Assembly: GCF_029688625.1 (NCBI RefSeq)
Contig: NZ_JARULC010000001.1
Span: 186,001 to 250,000, forward strand
Length of the DNA: 64,000 bases
Source of the DNA: Qipengyuania marincola
Lineage (GTDB): Bacteria > Pseudomonadota > Alphaproteobacteria > Sphingomonadales > Sphingomonadaceae
Direction: 5' to 3'
Shown here: positions 44,047-52,981 of the stretch, piece after piece
Layout of the letters: every line of letters starts with the position of its first letter
Numbering within the stretch: the stretch's first letter is position 1
Notes under the pieces: generated by a model
Database searches by the model: none
What the model was told of the DNA's origin: nothing
Seen by the model: the letters and a program-made list of their open reading frames with translations, nothing else
Made by a program: the position numbers and the translations under genes

Positions 44047-44482
44047 TCGCCTGGCCTGCCTGATAGAGTTCGCGCTGCCGTGCCTCGGCCTTCGCGGCCT
44101 CGCGTGCGTTCTCGATTTCCGCCTCGCGCGCCATGGTGTCGACATCGAGGCCAGTTGCACGGCCTAGCGTCTTGTAGGCATCGACCTTTCGCTCGCGCAA
44201 TTCGGCGCGCTCGGCTTCGAGCTGTTCCTTGCGGCGCTGGTTTTCCAGATTGCTCTGACGGATTTCCTCGTCGGTCCGGCCTTCGGCGAAGGTGCTGATA
44301 TAGGTCACCTTGGGGGCGTCGGGCGGGCGGAAATGCGATTCCTGCGAGAGCGCCAGCAGCGCGCCGACCGGGATCAGGGCGGAGACGAAAAGCAGCGACC
44401 AGCGATACGGGCGCGGCTCGCGAATATAGTCCCACAGGTCGGCGACCCCGGACTTGACGTGAAACCTGCTCTTGAAACGCAT
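44036..44482 (-). CDS. Hypothetical single-pass membrane protein with coiled coil
   Basis: 148 residues: a short cytoplasmic start, one membrane helix (about 30-46), a linker (HFRPPDAPKVTYISTF) and a long charged coiled coil (about 68-145) rich in Glu, Arg and Ala. This pattern is seen in small Sphingomonadales membrane proteins of unknown role. It is upstream of ribD and overlaps its start. Confidence 0.7.
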   Translation of the reverse strand: MRFKSRFHVKSGVADLWDYIREPRPYRWSLLFVSALIPVGALLALSQESHFRPPDAPKVTYISTFAEGRTDEEIRQSNLENQRRKEQLEAERAELRERKVDAYKTLGRATGLDVDTMAREAEIENAREAAKAEARQRELYQAGQAIAD

Positions 44483-44523
44483 GACGACAAGATAGGGATT
44501 TTTGATGAACCGCGCCAGTACGC

Positions 44524-45246
44524 TTAGCCGAAGGCAGCGTAGAGCGTGCGACCGTGGCGGCTGAGCCAGCGATTGGCCGCCTCGATATCGCCTTCGTACA
44601 GCCGACCCAGCAGCGCGTGGAACGCCGGCGAATGATCGAAGTGGACAAGATGCGCGACTTCGTGCGCCACGACCGAGCGGCGGACATGGCCAGGCGCCTG
44701 AACCAGTCGCCAGTTGAGCCGGAGCACGCCTTCGCTCGAGCAGCTGCCCCAGCGTCGCTTCGCCCGGGTGATCCGCGCCGTTGCCGCAGGCAATCCGGCG
44801 CGCTCGCAATAGTCGCGCGCATCGTCTCCAAACAGTCGCAAGGCCTCACCTTCCAGCCAGCGCTGCAACCGCGGATTGAGCGTATCGCGCGGTCCGCCGA
44901 TACGTAAGCTGTCACCCGCATGCACCGGTTTGCGCGGTGCCGTCGCATCCCACACGATCGGGACCTGCTGGCCGCACCAGGTCACCACGCCCTCGCGCGC
45001 GGGATCGCGCGGCTCGGGCACCTTGGCCAGCTGGTCGGCCAGCCAGTCCGCGCGCGCATGGGCGAACGCGATCGCCTCGGCGCTGCGACACCATTGCGGC
45101 AAGGTGATGCGCACCGCCCTGCCATCCGGGGCGAGTCGCAGGGTAAGACGCTTGGCGCGCGCGTTGCGATTGAGCTCGATGGGCAGGATGCGTCCGTCGA
45201 TTTCGACCTCGGGGTCCAGCGCTTCGCGGCGGAGCCAGTCGATCAT
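44524..45246 (-). CDS. SprT/YgjP-like zinc metallopeptidase (DUF45, M48-related)
   Basis: 240 residues. The C-terminal half has the zinc motif HEVAHLVHFDHSPAFH (H-E-x2-H with a later His/Glu) and the family block RRWGSCSSEGVLRLNWRLVQAP. The N-terminal half is the beta-rich RAKRLTLRLAPDGRAVRITLP region common to YgjP proteins. Its start overlaps the YcgN-like stop by four bases. Confidence 0.85.
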   Translation of the reverse strand: MIDWLRREALDPEVEIDGRILPIELNRNARAKRLTLRLAPDGRAVRITLPQWCRSAEAIAFAHARADWLADQLAKVPEPRDPAREGVVTWCGQQVPIVWDATAPRKPVHAGDSLRIGGPRDTLNPRLQRWLEGEALRLFGDDARDYCERAGLPAATARITRAKRRWGSCSSEGVLRLNWRLVQAPGHVRRSVVAHEVAHLVHFDHSPAFHALLGRLYEGDIEAANRWLSRHGRTLYAAFG

Positions 45247-45707
45247 GCCGCGGCGCTCTCTCCATCCTCGTCGCCCCAGTCGACGACATGGTGTTCGAGC
45301 GGGCCCGCTTCGTCTTCCTTGATCACCCGTCCGGCGACCGAGACGCCGGCGCGTATCACATCCTCGCGATCGCCCGTCAGCAGGTAATGCCACCGAGGCA
45401 GCGGGCGACCGTCGGCCCGCAGGCGATAGGCGCAGGTCGGCGGCAGCCATTCGACATCGTCGACGATCCGCAGGGTGAGACGCAGGCAATCGGGCACGAA
45501 GGCCTTGCGGCGCTTGTAGTCCGTGCATCGGGCAGTTGCGCAATCAAGCAGCTTGCAGGCGACATTGGTGTGCTCGATCTCGCCCGTGTCCTCATACTCG
45601 ACCTTGTGCAGGCAGCAGCGCCCGCATCCATCGCACAGCGCCTCCCACTCCTCGCCGGTGAGGTCGGCCAGCGGCCGCTCCCAGAAGCGGTCCCTCAGCG
45701 CACCCAT
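45243..45707 (-). CDS. YcgN-family cysteine cluster protein
   Basis: 154 residues of the UPF0260 family. Eight conserved cysteines, in CDGCGRCC (25-32), ACKLLDC, RCTDY, DCLRL and TCAYRL, probably hold a metal or iron-sulfur centre. LPRWHYLLTGD is also typical. Function unknown. It overlaps the SCO gene end by 13 bases and the peptidase start by four, a tight three-gene operon. Confidence 0.88.
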   Translation of the reverse strand: MGALRDRFWERPLADLTGEEWEALCDGCGRCCLHKVEYEDTGEIEHTNVACKLLDCATARCTDYKRRKAFVPDCLRLTLRIVDDVEWLPPTCAYRLRADGRPLPRWHYLLTGDREDVIRAGVSVAGRVIKEDEAGPLEHHVVDWGDEDGESAAA

Positions 45708-46303
45708 TTTTCCAGCTCCGCTGCGACAGCTTCGGGGCCCTGATCCGTGGGCAGGGTGGCAAGCGGCTCGCCATTCGGACCGAACAGCAGGGTCACATTG
45801 GTGTGGTTGACGAGGTAGCCCCCGGCTTCCGTTTCCTCCCCCTTCGAAAAGCTCGCAGCATATTGCTGCGCGACCTTGGTCAGCGTTTCCTCGTCGCCGG
45901 TCACGCCGATCAGGCGGGGATGAAAATTGTCGGTGAACTCGGTCAGCACCTCGGGCGTGTCGCGTTCGGTATCCACGCCCACGAAGATCGGCTGGATACG
46001 TGCGGCGAGTTCGGGACTTTGCTGCTCGAAGAGCTTCAGCCCCGCCATTGCTCGCTGGACATCGACAGGGCACACGTCGGGGCAATAGGTGTAGCCGAAG
46101 TAGATCGTGCGATACTGCCCGTCGAAATCGGAGAAGCTGACTGGCTCCCCGGTCTCGCCGGTCAGGGTGAAATCGCCGCCGATCGCCGCGCCTTCCAGCG
46201 GCGGCGGCTCTGCCGGGGCCTCGTTCGCGGCCGAACATCCGGCAAGGGTCAGGGCGGCGGCGATGGAAAGGTATGTGCGAGCAAGCATGGCATCCCGGTT
46301 CAT
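45695..46303 (-). CDS. SCO1/SenC family copper-binding lipoprotein
   Basis: A 202-residue thioredoxin-fold protein that delivers copper to the CuA site of cytochrome c oxidase. The CPDVCP copper/redox motif follows YFGYTY, and the third ligand is the His of NHTNVTLLFGP. A lipobox LAGC anchors it to the membrane. ATG 46288 (MLARTYLS) gives a tidier signal peptide than 46303. No oxidase genes are in the window. Confidence 0.9.
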   Translation of the reverse strand: MNRDAMLARTYLSIAAALTLAGCSAANEAPAEPPPLEGAAIGGDFTLTGETGEPVSFSDFDGQYRTIYFGYTYCPDVCPVDVQRAMAGLKLFEQQSPELAARIQPIFVGVDTERDTPEVLTEFTDNFHPRLIGVTGDEETLTKVAQQYAASFSKGEETEAGGYLVNHTNVTLLFGPNGEPLATLPTDQGPEAVAAELEKWVR

Positions 46304-46386
46304 GGTCTGCTAACCGCCCATCTTCAAGAGATGCGCGCGCGTTCTTGTACGGAAAATTACGGAAAGATGCAGGGGTTCGAGACGAA

Positions 46387-46989
46387 ATGACGCGGTTTGT
46401 TCACGCGATACTGGGCGCAGCGGCTCTGGCGATGGTGGCGACGCCCGTCCATGCCCAGCGCAAGCGCGAGGGATATGAATTTCTCGAGGCCGTGCGCGAA
46501 CGCGATGGCGACAAGGCGACCGAACTGCTGAACCAGCCGGGCAACGTGCTGGTCAATTCGCGCGACCTGTCGAATGGCGAGACCGGCCTGCATATTGCGG
46601 CCCAGCGCCGCGATGCAGTGTGGATCCGGTTCTTGCTGGGCAAGGGCGCCAATCCGAATATCGAGACCCGCACCGGCGTCACCCCACTTGAAACAGCAGT
46701 ACAGCTTGGGTTCGTCGAGGGGGTCGAGGCCTTGCTGGCAGGCGGTGCTTCGCCGAACACCACCAATGCAGCGGGGGAAACGCCTCTGATTTCCGCCGTT
46801 CATCGGCGTGATGTCGAAATGATCCGCCTGCTGGTCGACAAGGGCGCCGACCCCTTGCGAACGGATAACTCCGGCCGCACCGCGCGCGATTACGCCGCGT
46901 TGAACGGCGCACGCTCGCAAGTGCTCGAAGCGCTCGATGCAGCGATCGAGGAAAAGGGAAAGGCGGCATCGGTCTATGGCCCCAACTGA
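46387..46989 (+). CDS. Exported ankyrin-repeat protein
   Basis: 200 residues with a signal peptide (cut after VHAQ) and four to five ankyrin repeats from about 30 to 185 (GETGLHIAAQRRDAVWIRFL, GVTPLETAVQLGFVEGVEAL, GETPLISAVHRRDVEMIRLL and one more degenerate at the end). It is likely a periplasmic binding protein; the partner is unknown. It runs into the COQ9-like gene. Confidence 0.85.
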   Translation: MTRFVHAILGAAALAMVATPVHAQRKREGYEFLEAVRERDGDKATELLNQPGNVLVNSRDLSNGETGLHIAAQRRDAVWIRFLLGKGANPNIETRTGVTPLETAVQLGFVEGVEALLAGGASPNTTNAAGETPLISAVHRRDVEMIRLLVDKGADPLRTDNSGRTARDYAALNGARSQVLEALDAAIEEKGKAASVYGPN

Positions 46990-46990
46990 C

Positions 46991-47668
46991 ATGGCAGATA
47001 GCGAAGACCTAACGGTCGATGATCTGACACTCGACGAGCTGCGGCTGGCGCTGGCCCCCGGCATTGCCGATGCGGCGGTGTTCGACGGCTGGACGGATGT
47101 CGCGCTCGAAATGGCTGCCGACCAGCTAGGTGCCGATCGCGATATTGCGCGGCTGGCATTCAAGGGCCAGGGCGCGATGGGCATGATCACTGCCTGGATC
47201 GAGACGATCGACCGGCAGATGATCCTCGACATGCCGCCGGAAAAGCTGGCGCAGATGAAGATCCGCGAACGTATCCGTAGCCTTGTCCAGTACCGGCTCG
47301 ACGCAGTGCTCGGCCTCGAGGAATCGCTGCGCCGCGCGCTCGCCATCATGGCGATGCCGCAGAATGTCCCGGCGGCGCTCAGGACCGGATGGAACAGCGC
47401 CGATGTCATGTGGCGGCTCGCCGGCGATACGGCGACCGATTACAATCATTACACCAAGCGTGCGATCCTCGCGTCGATCTATGGCGCGACGCTGGCCGTG
47501 TTCGTCGAGGACGAGAGCGTGGACAAGGAAGAGACCCGCGCCTTTCTTGAACGCCGGATCGACGGCGTGATGAAGTTCGAGAAGGTGAAAGCGAAGTGGC
47601 TCAACCCTGATCGCGAGACTTTCAGTGTCACGCGATTTCTGGGACGTCTTCGCTACCCAGCGCGTTAA
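46991..47668 (+). CDS. COQ9-family protein (ubiquinone synthesis)
   Basis: About 225 residues, a TetR-like fold with the COQ9 lipid-binding region (DELRLALAPGIADAAVFDGW start, WNSADVMWRLAGDTATDYNHYTKRAILASIYGATLAVFVED). COQ9 presents ubiquinone intermediates to COQ7 in eukaryotes and has alphaproteobacterial relatives. Two ATGs are possible: 46991 just after the ankyrin stop, or 46976 overlapping it. Confidence 0.85.
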   Translation: MADSEDLTVDDLTLDELRLALAPGIADAAVFDGWTDVALEMAADQLGADRDIARLAFKGQGAMGMITAWIETIDRQMILDMPPEKLAQMKIRERIRSLVQYRLDAVLGLEESLRRALAIMAMPQNVPAALRTGWNSADVMWRLAGDTATDYNHYTKRAILASIYGATLAVFVEDESVDKEETRAFLERRIDGVMKFEKVKAKWLNPDRETFSVTRFLGRLRYPAR

Positions 47669-47723
47669 CCCCGCTATTGATAATCGGTTGCAACAAGGCG
47701 TCGCATCTGACAGGGCGCTGGGC

Positions 47724-47963
47724 ATGACTCTCGACGGGTTCGAACATGACAAGACCGCGCGGATCGTGGCGGTTGACTGGGCCGCGCTGGCCGAGGACGA
47801 GGCCAAGCGGCTGAAGGCGCTTGGCGTGGACGAGGGCGCCGAAGTCGCCGTGGTTCATCGTGGCATCTTCGGCACGCGCGATCCGCTCGCGATCCGTATC
47901 GGCCGCATGACCATCGCGCTGCGCCGCAGCCACGCGCTGGCGATCGAGGTCGAAGCTGCATGA
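47724..47963 (+). CDS. feoA: FeoA ferrous iron transport accessory protein
   Basis: 79 residues, an SH3-like small cytoplasmic protein that supports FeoB. Family features are LDGFEHDKTARIVAV, EAKRLKALGVDEGAEV and DPLAIRIGRMTIALRRSHA. Its stop overlaps the feoB start as ATGA. A longer in-frame start at 47625 overlaps the COQ9 gene and is not needed. Confidence 0.9.
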   Translation: MTLDGFEHDKTARIVAVDWAALAEDEAKRLKALGVDEGAEVAVVHRGIFGTRDPLAIRIGRMTIALRRSHALAIEVEAA

Positions 47964-49834
47964 GCCGCGACGATCCCGCCCCTGCGGCGAACCGCACGCG
48001 CACCGCGGCGCTCGTCGGAAATCCCAATTCGGGCAAGTCGGCGCTGTTCAACGCGCTGACTGGCGCGCGTCAAAAGATCGCGAACTATCCCGGAGTGACG
48101 GTCGAGCGGAAAGCCGGGCGACTGGCGTTGCCGGGACAGGAGCCGGTCGAACTGGTCGACCTGCCCGGTGCTTACAGCTTCGATGCCGCAAGCCCCGACG
48201 AGGAGGTGACGCGCAAGGTCGTCCATGGCGAATTCGCGGGCGAGCCGACGCCCGATGTCCTGATCCTCGTGCTCGATGCGGCGAACCTCGAACAGCATCT
48301 CGTCTTCGCGCAGGAAGTCCTCGAACTCGGGCGACCGACCGTGGTCGCGCTCAATATGGTCGATCTTGCCGAGCGTGACGGGCTGACACTTGATCCCGCG
48401 GCGCTGTCCGAAGCATTGGGCGTGCCAGTGGTCCCGACCGTGGCCGTGCGCCGCAAGGGCCTTACCGAACTCACCGCCGCCATCGCCGAAGCCGAGGCCC
48501 ATGCCGACGATGACGCGCAAACGCGTTGGCACATCACGCTGCCTGAGCGGCGACTGGCGGCCAAGCACATGGCAAAGGGTGCGACACTATCGAAGTCGGC
48601 GCGCCACACGATCGAGAACGGCGTCGACCGCGTGCTGCTCAATCCGTGGATCGGACCGGTAATCCTGTTCGGCCTGCTGTTCGTGATCTTCCAGGCGGTG
48701 TTTGCCTGGGCGACGCCATTCGCCGATGCGCTGGAGGGCGGGGTGGGCGCCGTGTCCGCAGCTGTCACCGACACGATGCCCGAAGGCTTCGTGCGCGATT
48801 TTCTCACCGAGGGGGTACTCGCAGGCGTCGGCTCGGTGGTCGTTTTCCTGCCGCAGATCGTGATCCTGTTCTTCTTCATCCTGGTGATGGAGGCGAGCGG
48901 TTACATGGCGCGCGCGGCGTTCCTGATGGACCGGCTGATGGCGGGCGTAGGCCTGTCGGGCAAAAGCTTCATCCCGCTGCTGTCCAGCTTCGCCTGCGCC
49001 ATCCCCGGCATCATGGCGACGCGCAGTATCCCCGACGCCAAGGACCGGCTGACGACGATCCTGATCGCACCGCTGATGACCTGCTCGGCGCGTTTGCCGG
49101 TCTATGCGGTGATCATCGCGGCGGTCATCCCCGCGACCAGTATCGGGCCAGGCATCGGGCTTCAGGGATTGGTGCTGTTTGCGCTTTATGTCGCCGGCAT
49201 AGTCGGCGCGATGGTGGTCGCGCTGGTGCTGCGGCGCACGGTGGCGCAAGGCGCGGCGAGCGGGTTCATCATGGAGATGCCGCGCTACCAGCTGCCGCGC
49301 CTCAAGGACCTTGCCATCGGTTTGTGGCAGCGCGCCTGGGTGTTCCTGCGCCGCGCGGGCACGATCATCTTCACCGTCACGATCGTGCTGTGGCTGATGC
49401 TGAGCTTCCCCAAGGCCGATCCGGGCGAGAGCCAGATGGATGCGAGCGTTGCCGGCATGGTCGCCGACGGGCTGCACCCGATCCTCGAACCCATCGGCTT
49501 CAATCGCGAGATGAGCCTTGCGCTGGTCCCGGCGATGGCGGCGCGCGAAGTCGCGGTATCGGCACTGGCGACGACCTATGCGGTGGACGCGGCGGACGAG
49601 GAAGTCGCGGCCGAGGGCGTGACCGACAAGATCGCCGCGCTGTGGAGCCTGCCGACCGCGCTCGCCTTCCTCGCGTGGTTCGTCTTCGCGCCGCAATGCA
49701 TTTCGACCATCGCGGTCGCCCGGCGCGAGACCAACGGGTGGAAATGGCCGGTGTTCATGCTCGTGTACTTGTTTGCACTGGCTTACGCCTTCGCAGGGCT
49801 GACATACTGGGGCGCAGTGGCGCTCGGGCTGTAG
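47960..49834 (+). CDS. feoB: Ferrous iron transporter FeoB
   Basis: 624 residues with an N-terminal G-domain (GNPNSGKSALFN, VELVDLPGAYSF, LNMVDLAERDG) and a polytopic membrane domain with the two Gate regions (SFACAIPGIMATRSIPD). It imports Fe2+ across the inner membrane. It is shorter than the E. coli protein at the C-terminus, which is normal for the alphaproteobacterial group. No FeoC follows. Confidence 0.95.
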   Translation: MSRDDPAPAANRTRTAALVGNPNSGKSALFNALTGARQKIANYPGVTVERKAGRLALPGQEPVELVDLPGAYSFDAASPDEEVTRKVVHGEFAGEPTPDVLILVLDAANLEQHLVFAQEVLELGRPTVVALNMVDLAERDGLTLDPAALSEALGVPVVPTVAVRRKGLTELTAAIAEAEAHADDDAQTRWHITLPERRLAAKHMAKGATLSKSARHTIENGVDRVLLNPWIGPVILFGLLFVIFQAVFAWATPFADALEGGVGAVSAAVTDTMPEGFVRDFLTEGVLAGVGSVVVFLPQIVILFFFILVMEASGYMARAAFLMDRLMAGVGLSGKSFIPLLSSFACAIPGIMATRSIPDAKDRLTTILIAPLMTCSARLPVYAVIIAAVIPATSIGPGIGLQGLVLFALYVAGIVGAMVVALVLRRTVAQGAASGFIMEMPRYQLPRLKDLAIGLWQRAWVFLRRAGTIIFTVTIVLWLMLSFPKADPGESQMDASVAGMVADGLHPILEPIGFNREMSLALVPAMAAREVAVSALATTYAVDAADEEVAAEGVTDKIAALWSLPTALAFLAWFVFAPQCISTIAVARRETNGWKWPVFMLVYLFALAYAFAGLTYWGAVALGL

Positions 49835-49845
49835 CAATTGCCTCC

Positions 49846-49869
49846 GGAGCGGTGTGGAAACTCCGCTCC
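49846..49869 (+). terminator. Possible terminator after feoB
   Basis: Seven-base GC arms GGAGCGG (49846-49852) and CCGCTCC (49863-49869), a 10-base loop and no clear T tract, 12 bases past the feoB stop. Confidence 0.4.
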
Positions 49870-49933
49870 GCCCCTAGAAGCGACTCGCGCCCTCCGTTAG
49901 GCCCTTCGCCAACAGACACGAAGGGACGATTCG

Positions 49934-50476
49934 ATGGCCGGTAGCCTCAACAAAGTTATGCTCATCGGAAACCTCGGGGCCGATCCCGAGATCCGCAGCT
50001 TCCAGAACGGCGGCAAGGTCGCCAACCTGCGCATCGCGACCAGCGAGACGTGGAAGGACCGCAACACCGGCGAGCGGCAGGAGCGGACCGAATGGCACAC
50101 CGTCGCGATCTTTTCCGAAGGCCTCGTCGGCGTGGTCGAACGCTATTTGCGCAAGGGCTCCAAGGTCTACATCGAAGGACAGCTGCAGACCCGCAAGTGG
50201 CAGGACCAGTCGGGCAACGACCGCTACTCCACCGAAGTCGTGATCCGCGGCCTCGGTGGCACGCTGACCATGCTCGACGGTGCGTCCGGCGGTGGTGGCG
50301 GTGGCGGAGGCCAGCGCGGCGGCGGCAATTGGGACCAGGGCGGCGGCGGACAGAGCTCCGGCGGCGGCGACAATTGGCGCAGCGGCGGCGGCTCGTCGGG
50401 TGGTTCGGGTGGCAGCTCGGGCGGTTCCGGCGGCGGCTCGAACTACGACGACCTCGACGACGATATTCCGTTCTGA
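49934..50476 (+). CDS. ssb: Single-stranded DNA-binding protein (chromosomal)
   Basis: 180 residues: an OB domain ([19 protein letters not shown] to GGTLTMLDG), a Gly/Ser-rich disordered linker (about 118-168) and the acidic tail ending DDDIPF that recruits repair and replication proteins. This is the housekeeping SSB, unlike the short island copy at 25873. AAGGGA lies upstream of the ATG. Confidence 0.95.
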   Translation: MAGSLNKVMLIGNLGADPEIRSFQNGGKVANLRIATSETWKDRNTGERQERTEWHTVAIFSEGLVGVVERYLRKGSKVYIEGQLQTRKWQDQSGNDRYSTEVVIRGLGGTLTMLDGASGGGGGGGGQRGGGNWDQGGGGQSSGGGDNWRSGGGSSGGSGGSSGGSGGGSNYDDLDDDIPF

Positions 50477-50886
50477 GTCGAGGTCATCCGCGCTCAGCTT
50501 CATGCGGGCGATATTGAGATATGGACCGCCTGTTACACTGTCCAGGCAGGAAAACGACGCCCCCGGATGGGACCTTTCCGAGTGAACAGCCTCGGCGAAC
50601 TCATGGGACGTGTGCAGCATGGCCTGATGGCTGGCATGATCGCTTGTGTGTAGGAAAGCGAAGTTTCTGCTAGCGACCCCAATCGCGGACATTCCTCAAG
50701 GCTCGGCCTTGTATCGTCATTCCAGCTTCGGGCGTTTGTCTCACATGGTCAAAAGACCGACATCGGTAAAGCTTGTCCGAAGCTTTCACCAAGGCGCGTT
50801 TGAAAATGCGTAAAAGCCCCTAGCTAGCGCTTACAGCGACGTTGGTAGGAGCAGCTTAGTGCAGCGTCTTTCCCAAGGAGACGCTT
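50477..50886. other. Gene-free interval downstream of ssb
   Basis: 410 bases without a supported gene, AT-richer than the surroundings. It presumably includes the promoter of the small exported protein at 50887. Confidence 0.4.
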
Positions 50887-51069
50887 ATGAAAAAGATTAT
50901 GTTTGCTCTCGCTTTCGTCGCTATGGTGCAACCGCAGGCTGCCACAGCCGGACGACCCGACTTCCCAGCCTATCACGGTCAGAAAGATAAACCATTCAAT
51001 TGGTGCAATTGGTTCACTGACGCCGGGCTCTTGGCACCATATAGAATCTTCTGTGTTCAGCGTCTGTGA
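50887..51069 (+). CDS. Small exported hypothetical protein (60 aa)
   Basis: A 60-residue frame with a clear signal peptide (MKKIMFALAFVAMVQPQAATA, cleavage after ATA) and a mature part of about 39 residues with two cysteines and several aromatics (FNWCNWF, YRIFC). AAGGAG lies seven bases before the ATG. The family is not recognised. The composition is AT-richer than the core genes. A real but lineage-specific gene seems likely. Confidence 0.55.
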   Translation: MKKIMFALAFVAMVQPQAATAGRPDFPAYHGQKDKPFNWCNWFTDAGLLAPYRIFCVQRL

Positions 51070-51245
51070 CCTGAGCCTAGTGGTAAAGGAAAGCTGATAG
51101 GGCCCGCGTGTCTCATGATTGCTAGCACGTTGCCAGATTGCTTCGGGAAGTGTCGCGCTCTCTTTAATGCGTTTCCGATAGCGGCCTCAGTGATGCAAAT
51201 CGCGGTGCTCGCGGTAACTCTCTGCTTCCCACCCAGTAGCCGCCG

Positions 51246-51782
51246 CTAGTCGCCCTTCCCCTTTAACGCCGCCAGCGCCTCCGCCAGCGGCCCGCTCGGC
51301 GCTTCTTCTTCGTCGCTGACGATCCCTGCAGCTTTGCGCGCTTCGTCCGCTCCCGGTCCCTCGCGATAGGGGTCGATGGCAAGGGCCAGCGTCTGCGCGA
51401 TGGCTTCGCCGAGGTCGAAACTATCGCCTTCGTATTCGATCTCGTCGAGATCCTCGCTGTCCAGTTCGATCTCCTCGTCGGGCGCATACTCCGGCACCGA
51501 TCCGGCGGGGACAAAGCGCAGGGTCAGCACTTCCTCGACATCGTAGGTCAGCGGCTCGCGCGTTACGGCGCAGGGCTGTTCGATGGTGGCCAGCAGACGG
51601 CCGTTGGCCAGCACCGCGCCATCCTTCGTGTCGAACTCGACATGGGCATTGAGCGCATCGACCGCCGTCACGCCAAAGCGCCTGGCCAACGCCTCGCGCT
51701 CGGCCGTGTCGGCGGTGATCGTCATGGCGTCGGCGGGCAGCGCGCGCGGCTTGACGAGGCGGACGAGTTCGGGCGCGCTCAT
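51246..51782 (-). CDS. YceD/DUF177-family protein
   Basis: A 178-residue acidic protein of the YceD family, linked in other bacteria to 23S rRNA accumulation. Features are AHVEFDTKDGAVLANGRLLA, the cysteine region QPCAVTREPL and the acidic EYEGDSFDLGEAIAQTLALAIDPYR. It starts with an ATGA overlap after the cytochrome chaperone gene. The usual rpmF-plsX neighbours do not follow here. Confidence 0.85.
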   Translation of the reverse strand: MSAPELVRLVKPRALPADAMTITADTAEREALARRFGVTAVDALNAHVEFDTKDGAVLANGRLLATIEQPCAVTREPLTYDVEEVLTLRFVPAGSVPEYAPDEEIELDSEDLDEIEYEGDSFDLGEAIAQTLALAIDPYREGPGADEARKAAGIVSDEEEAPSGPLAEALAALKGKGD

Positions 51783-52297
51783 GCCGCGATCTCGCCTTTG
51801 TGCAATGTCTCGAAACCGGTCCGCTCCAGCCGCGCGTGCAGCGCCGCCATGCGCTGGACCAGCGCCTCGGCCTCGTCGGGCTGGGCCATGGTGACATTGC
51901 GGCGCACCGCCTCCACCAGCACCTTCGGATCGCTGCGCAATCCTTCGCGATAGGCGCCGATGCGCCCGTTCATGCTGGCCATCACGGCGGAGAGCTTCTT
52001 GCCGACGGTCGGATCCCCGATCCCGGCCTCGCGCAGCTGGCCTTCCATGTCCTCGGCGAACAGCTCGGTCAGGCGGGCGCTGGCATTGCTGCCTTCCTCG
52101 CCCGCATCGTCCAGCCGCAGCATCACCAGCGCCAGCACCAGCGTGACCATGTCATAGCGGCCCTCCAGCGAATCCGCGACGCCGCACATGCGGTACCAGT
52201 CGGGATCGCGCGCTTCTTCCACCACGCGGTGCCACAGCGGGCGCCATTCCTCGCGCGGGTCCTCGGAAAGGCCGAACAGGCGTGCGAAAAAGGACAT
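51779..52297 (-). CDS. Ubiquinol-cytochrome c chaperone family protein (CBP3-like)
   Basis: 172 residues of the CBP3/UPF0174 family, helping assembly of the cytochrome bc1 complex. Family blocks include WHRVVEEARDPDWYRMCGVADSLEGRYDM, MLRLDDAG and FAEDMEGQLREAGIGDPTVGKK. It is coupled to the downstream YceD gene and divergent from bamE. Confidence 0.88.
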   Translation of the reverse strand: MSFFARLFGLSEDPREEWRPLWHRVVEEARDPDWYRMCGVADSLEGRYDMVTLVLALVMLRLDDAGEEGSNASARLTELFAEDMEGQLREAGIGDPTVGKKLSAVMASMNGRIGAYREGLRSDPKVLVEAVRRNVTMAQPDEAEALVQRMAALHARLERTGFETLHKGEIAA

Positions 52298-52471
52298 GCA
52301 GATCTCCGTTCAGCGGCAATACAGGCCGCGATCCCCAGTCGCTGATCCCCAAGCGATCGGCAACAGTGACATTGCATGGGCCGATGCTTTGCGACTAAGG
52401 CGTTGGCCGAGCATATAGGGACGCACGCCCATGCGGCCAAGCGGACTTGAAGACGGAGATTTGCTGTTCCC

Positions 52472-52933
52472 ATGAACAGGACCAAGATTGTCGGCCTCTG
52501 CGCCATTGCCCTTGCAGGTGTGGCTACCGTTGCGTGCCAGCCGATCCGCGAAACGCGCGGCTATATTGTCGATCCGGTGCTGACCCAGTCTATCCAGCCG
52601 GGCATCGACAACCAGCAGTCGGTCGCAGGGACGCTCGGCCGTCCGACCTTCACCAGCCAGTTCGGTCAGCCGACCTGGTATTACGTGTCGAGCACGACTG
52701 GGCGCAAACCCTTCGTGCGTCCGCGCATCCAGCAGCATCAGGTGCTTGCCGTGACCTTCGATCCCGCCGGCAATGTCGTGGCGGCGGAACGCAGCGGGCT
52801 GGAGCAAGTGGCCTATCTGCGCCCCGACGGCGATGAAACGCCGACGCTGGGCCGGGAACGCAGCTTCCTGGAAGACCTGTTCGGCAACATCGGCGCGGTC
52901 GGCGCGCCTGGCGTCGGCGGCCCGCAGCAGTAA
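52472..52933 (+). CDS. bamE: Outer membrane assembly factor BamE
   Basis: A 153-residue SmpA/OmlA-type lipoprotein (lipobox VAC, Cys22) that supports the BAM complex. The BamE fold runs from GYIVDPVLTQSIQPGIDNQQSV through GRPTFTSQFGQPTWYYVS to VLAVTFDPAGNV. The C-terminal Gly/Pro tail is not conserved. Confidence 0.88.
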   Translation: MNRTKIVGLCAIALAGVATVACQPIRETRGYIVDPVLTQSIQPGIDNQQSVAGTLGRPTFTSQFGQPTWYYVSSTTGRKPFVRPRIQQHQVLAVTFDPAGNVVAAERSGLEQVAYLRPDGDETPTLGRERSFLEDLFGNIGAVGAPGVGGPQQ

Positions 52934-52981
52934 TCCTTCTGGCGGCTTGACCCTCCCCGCGCGCGCCCCATATCGCGCGGC

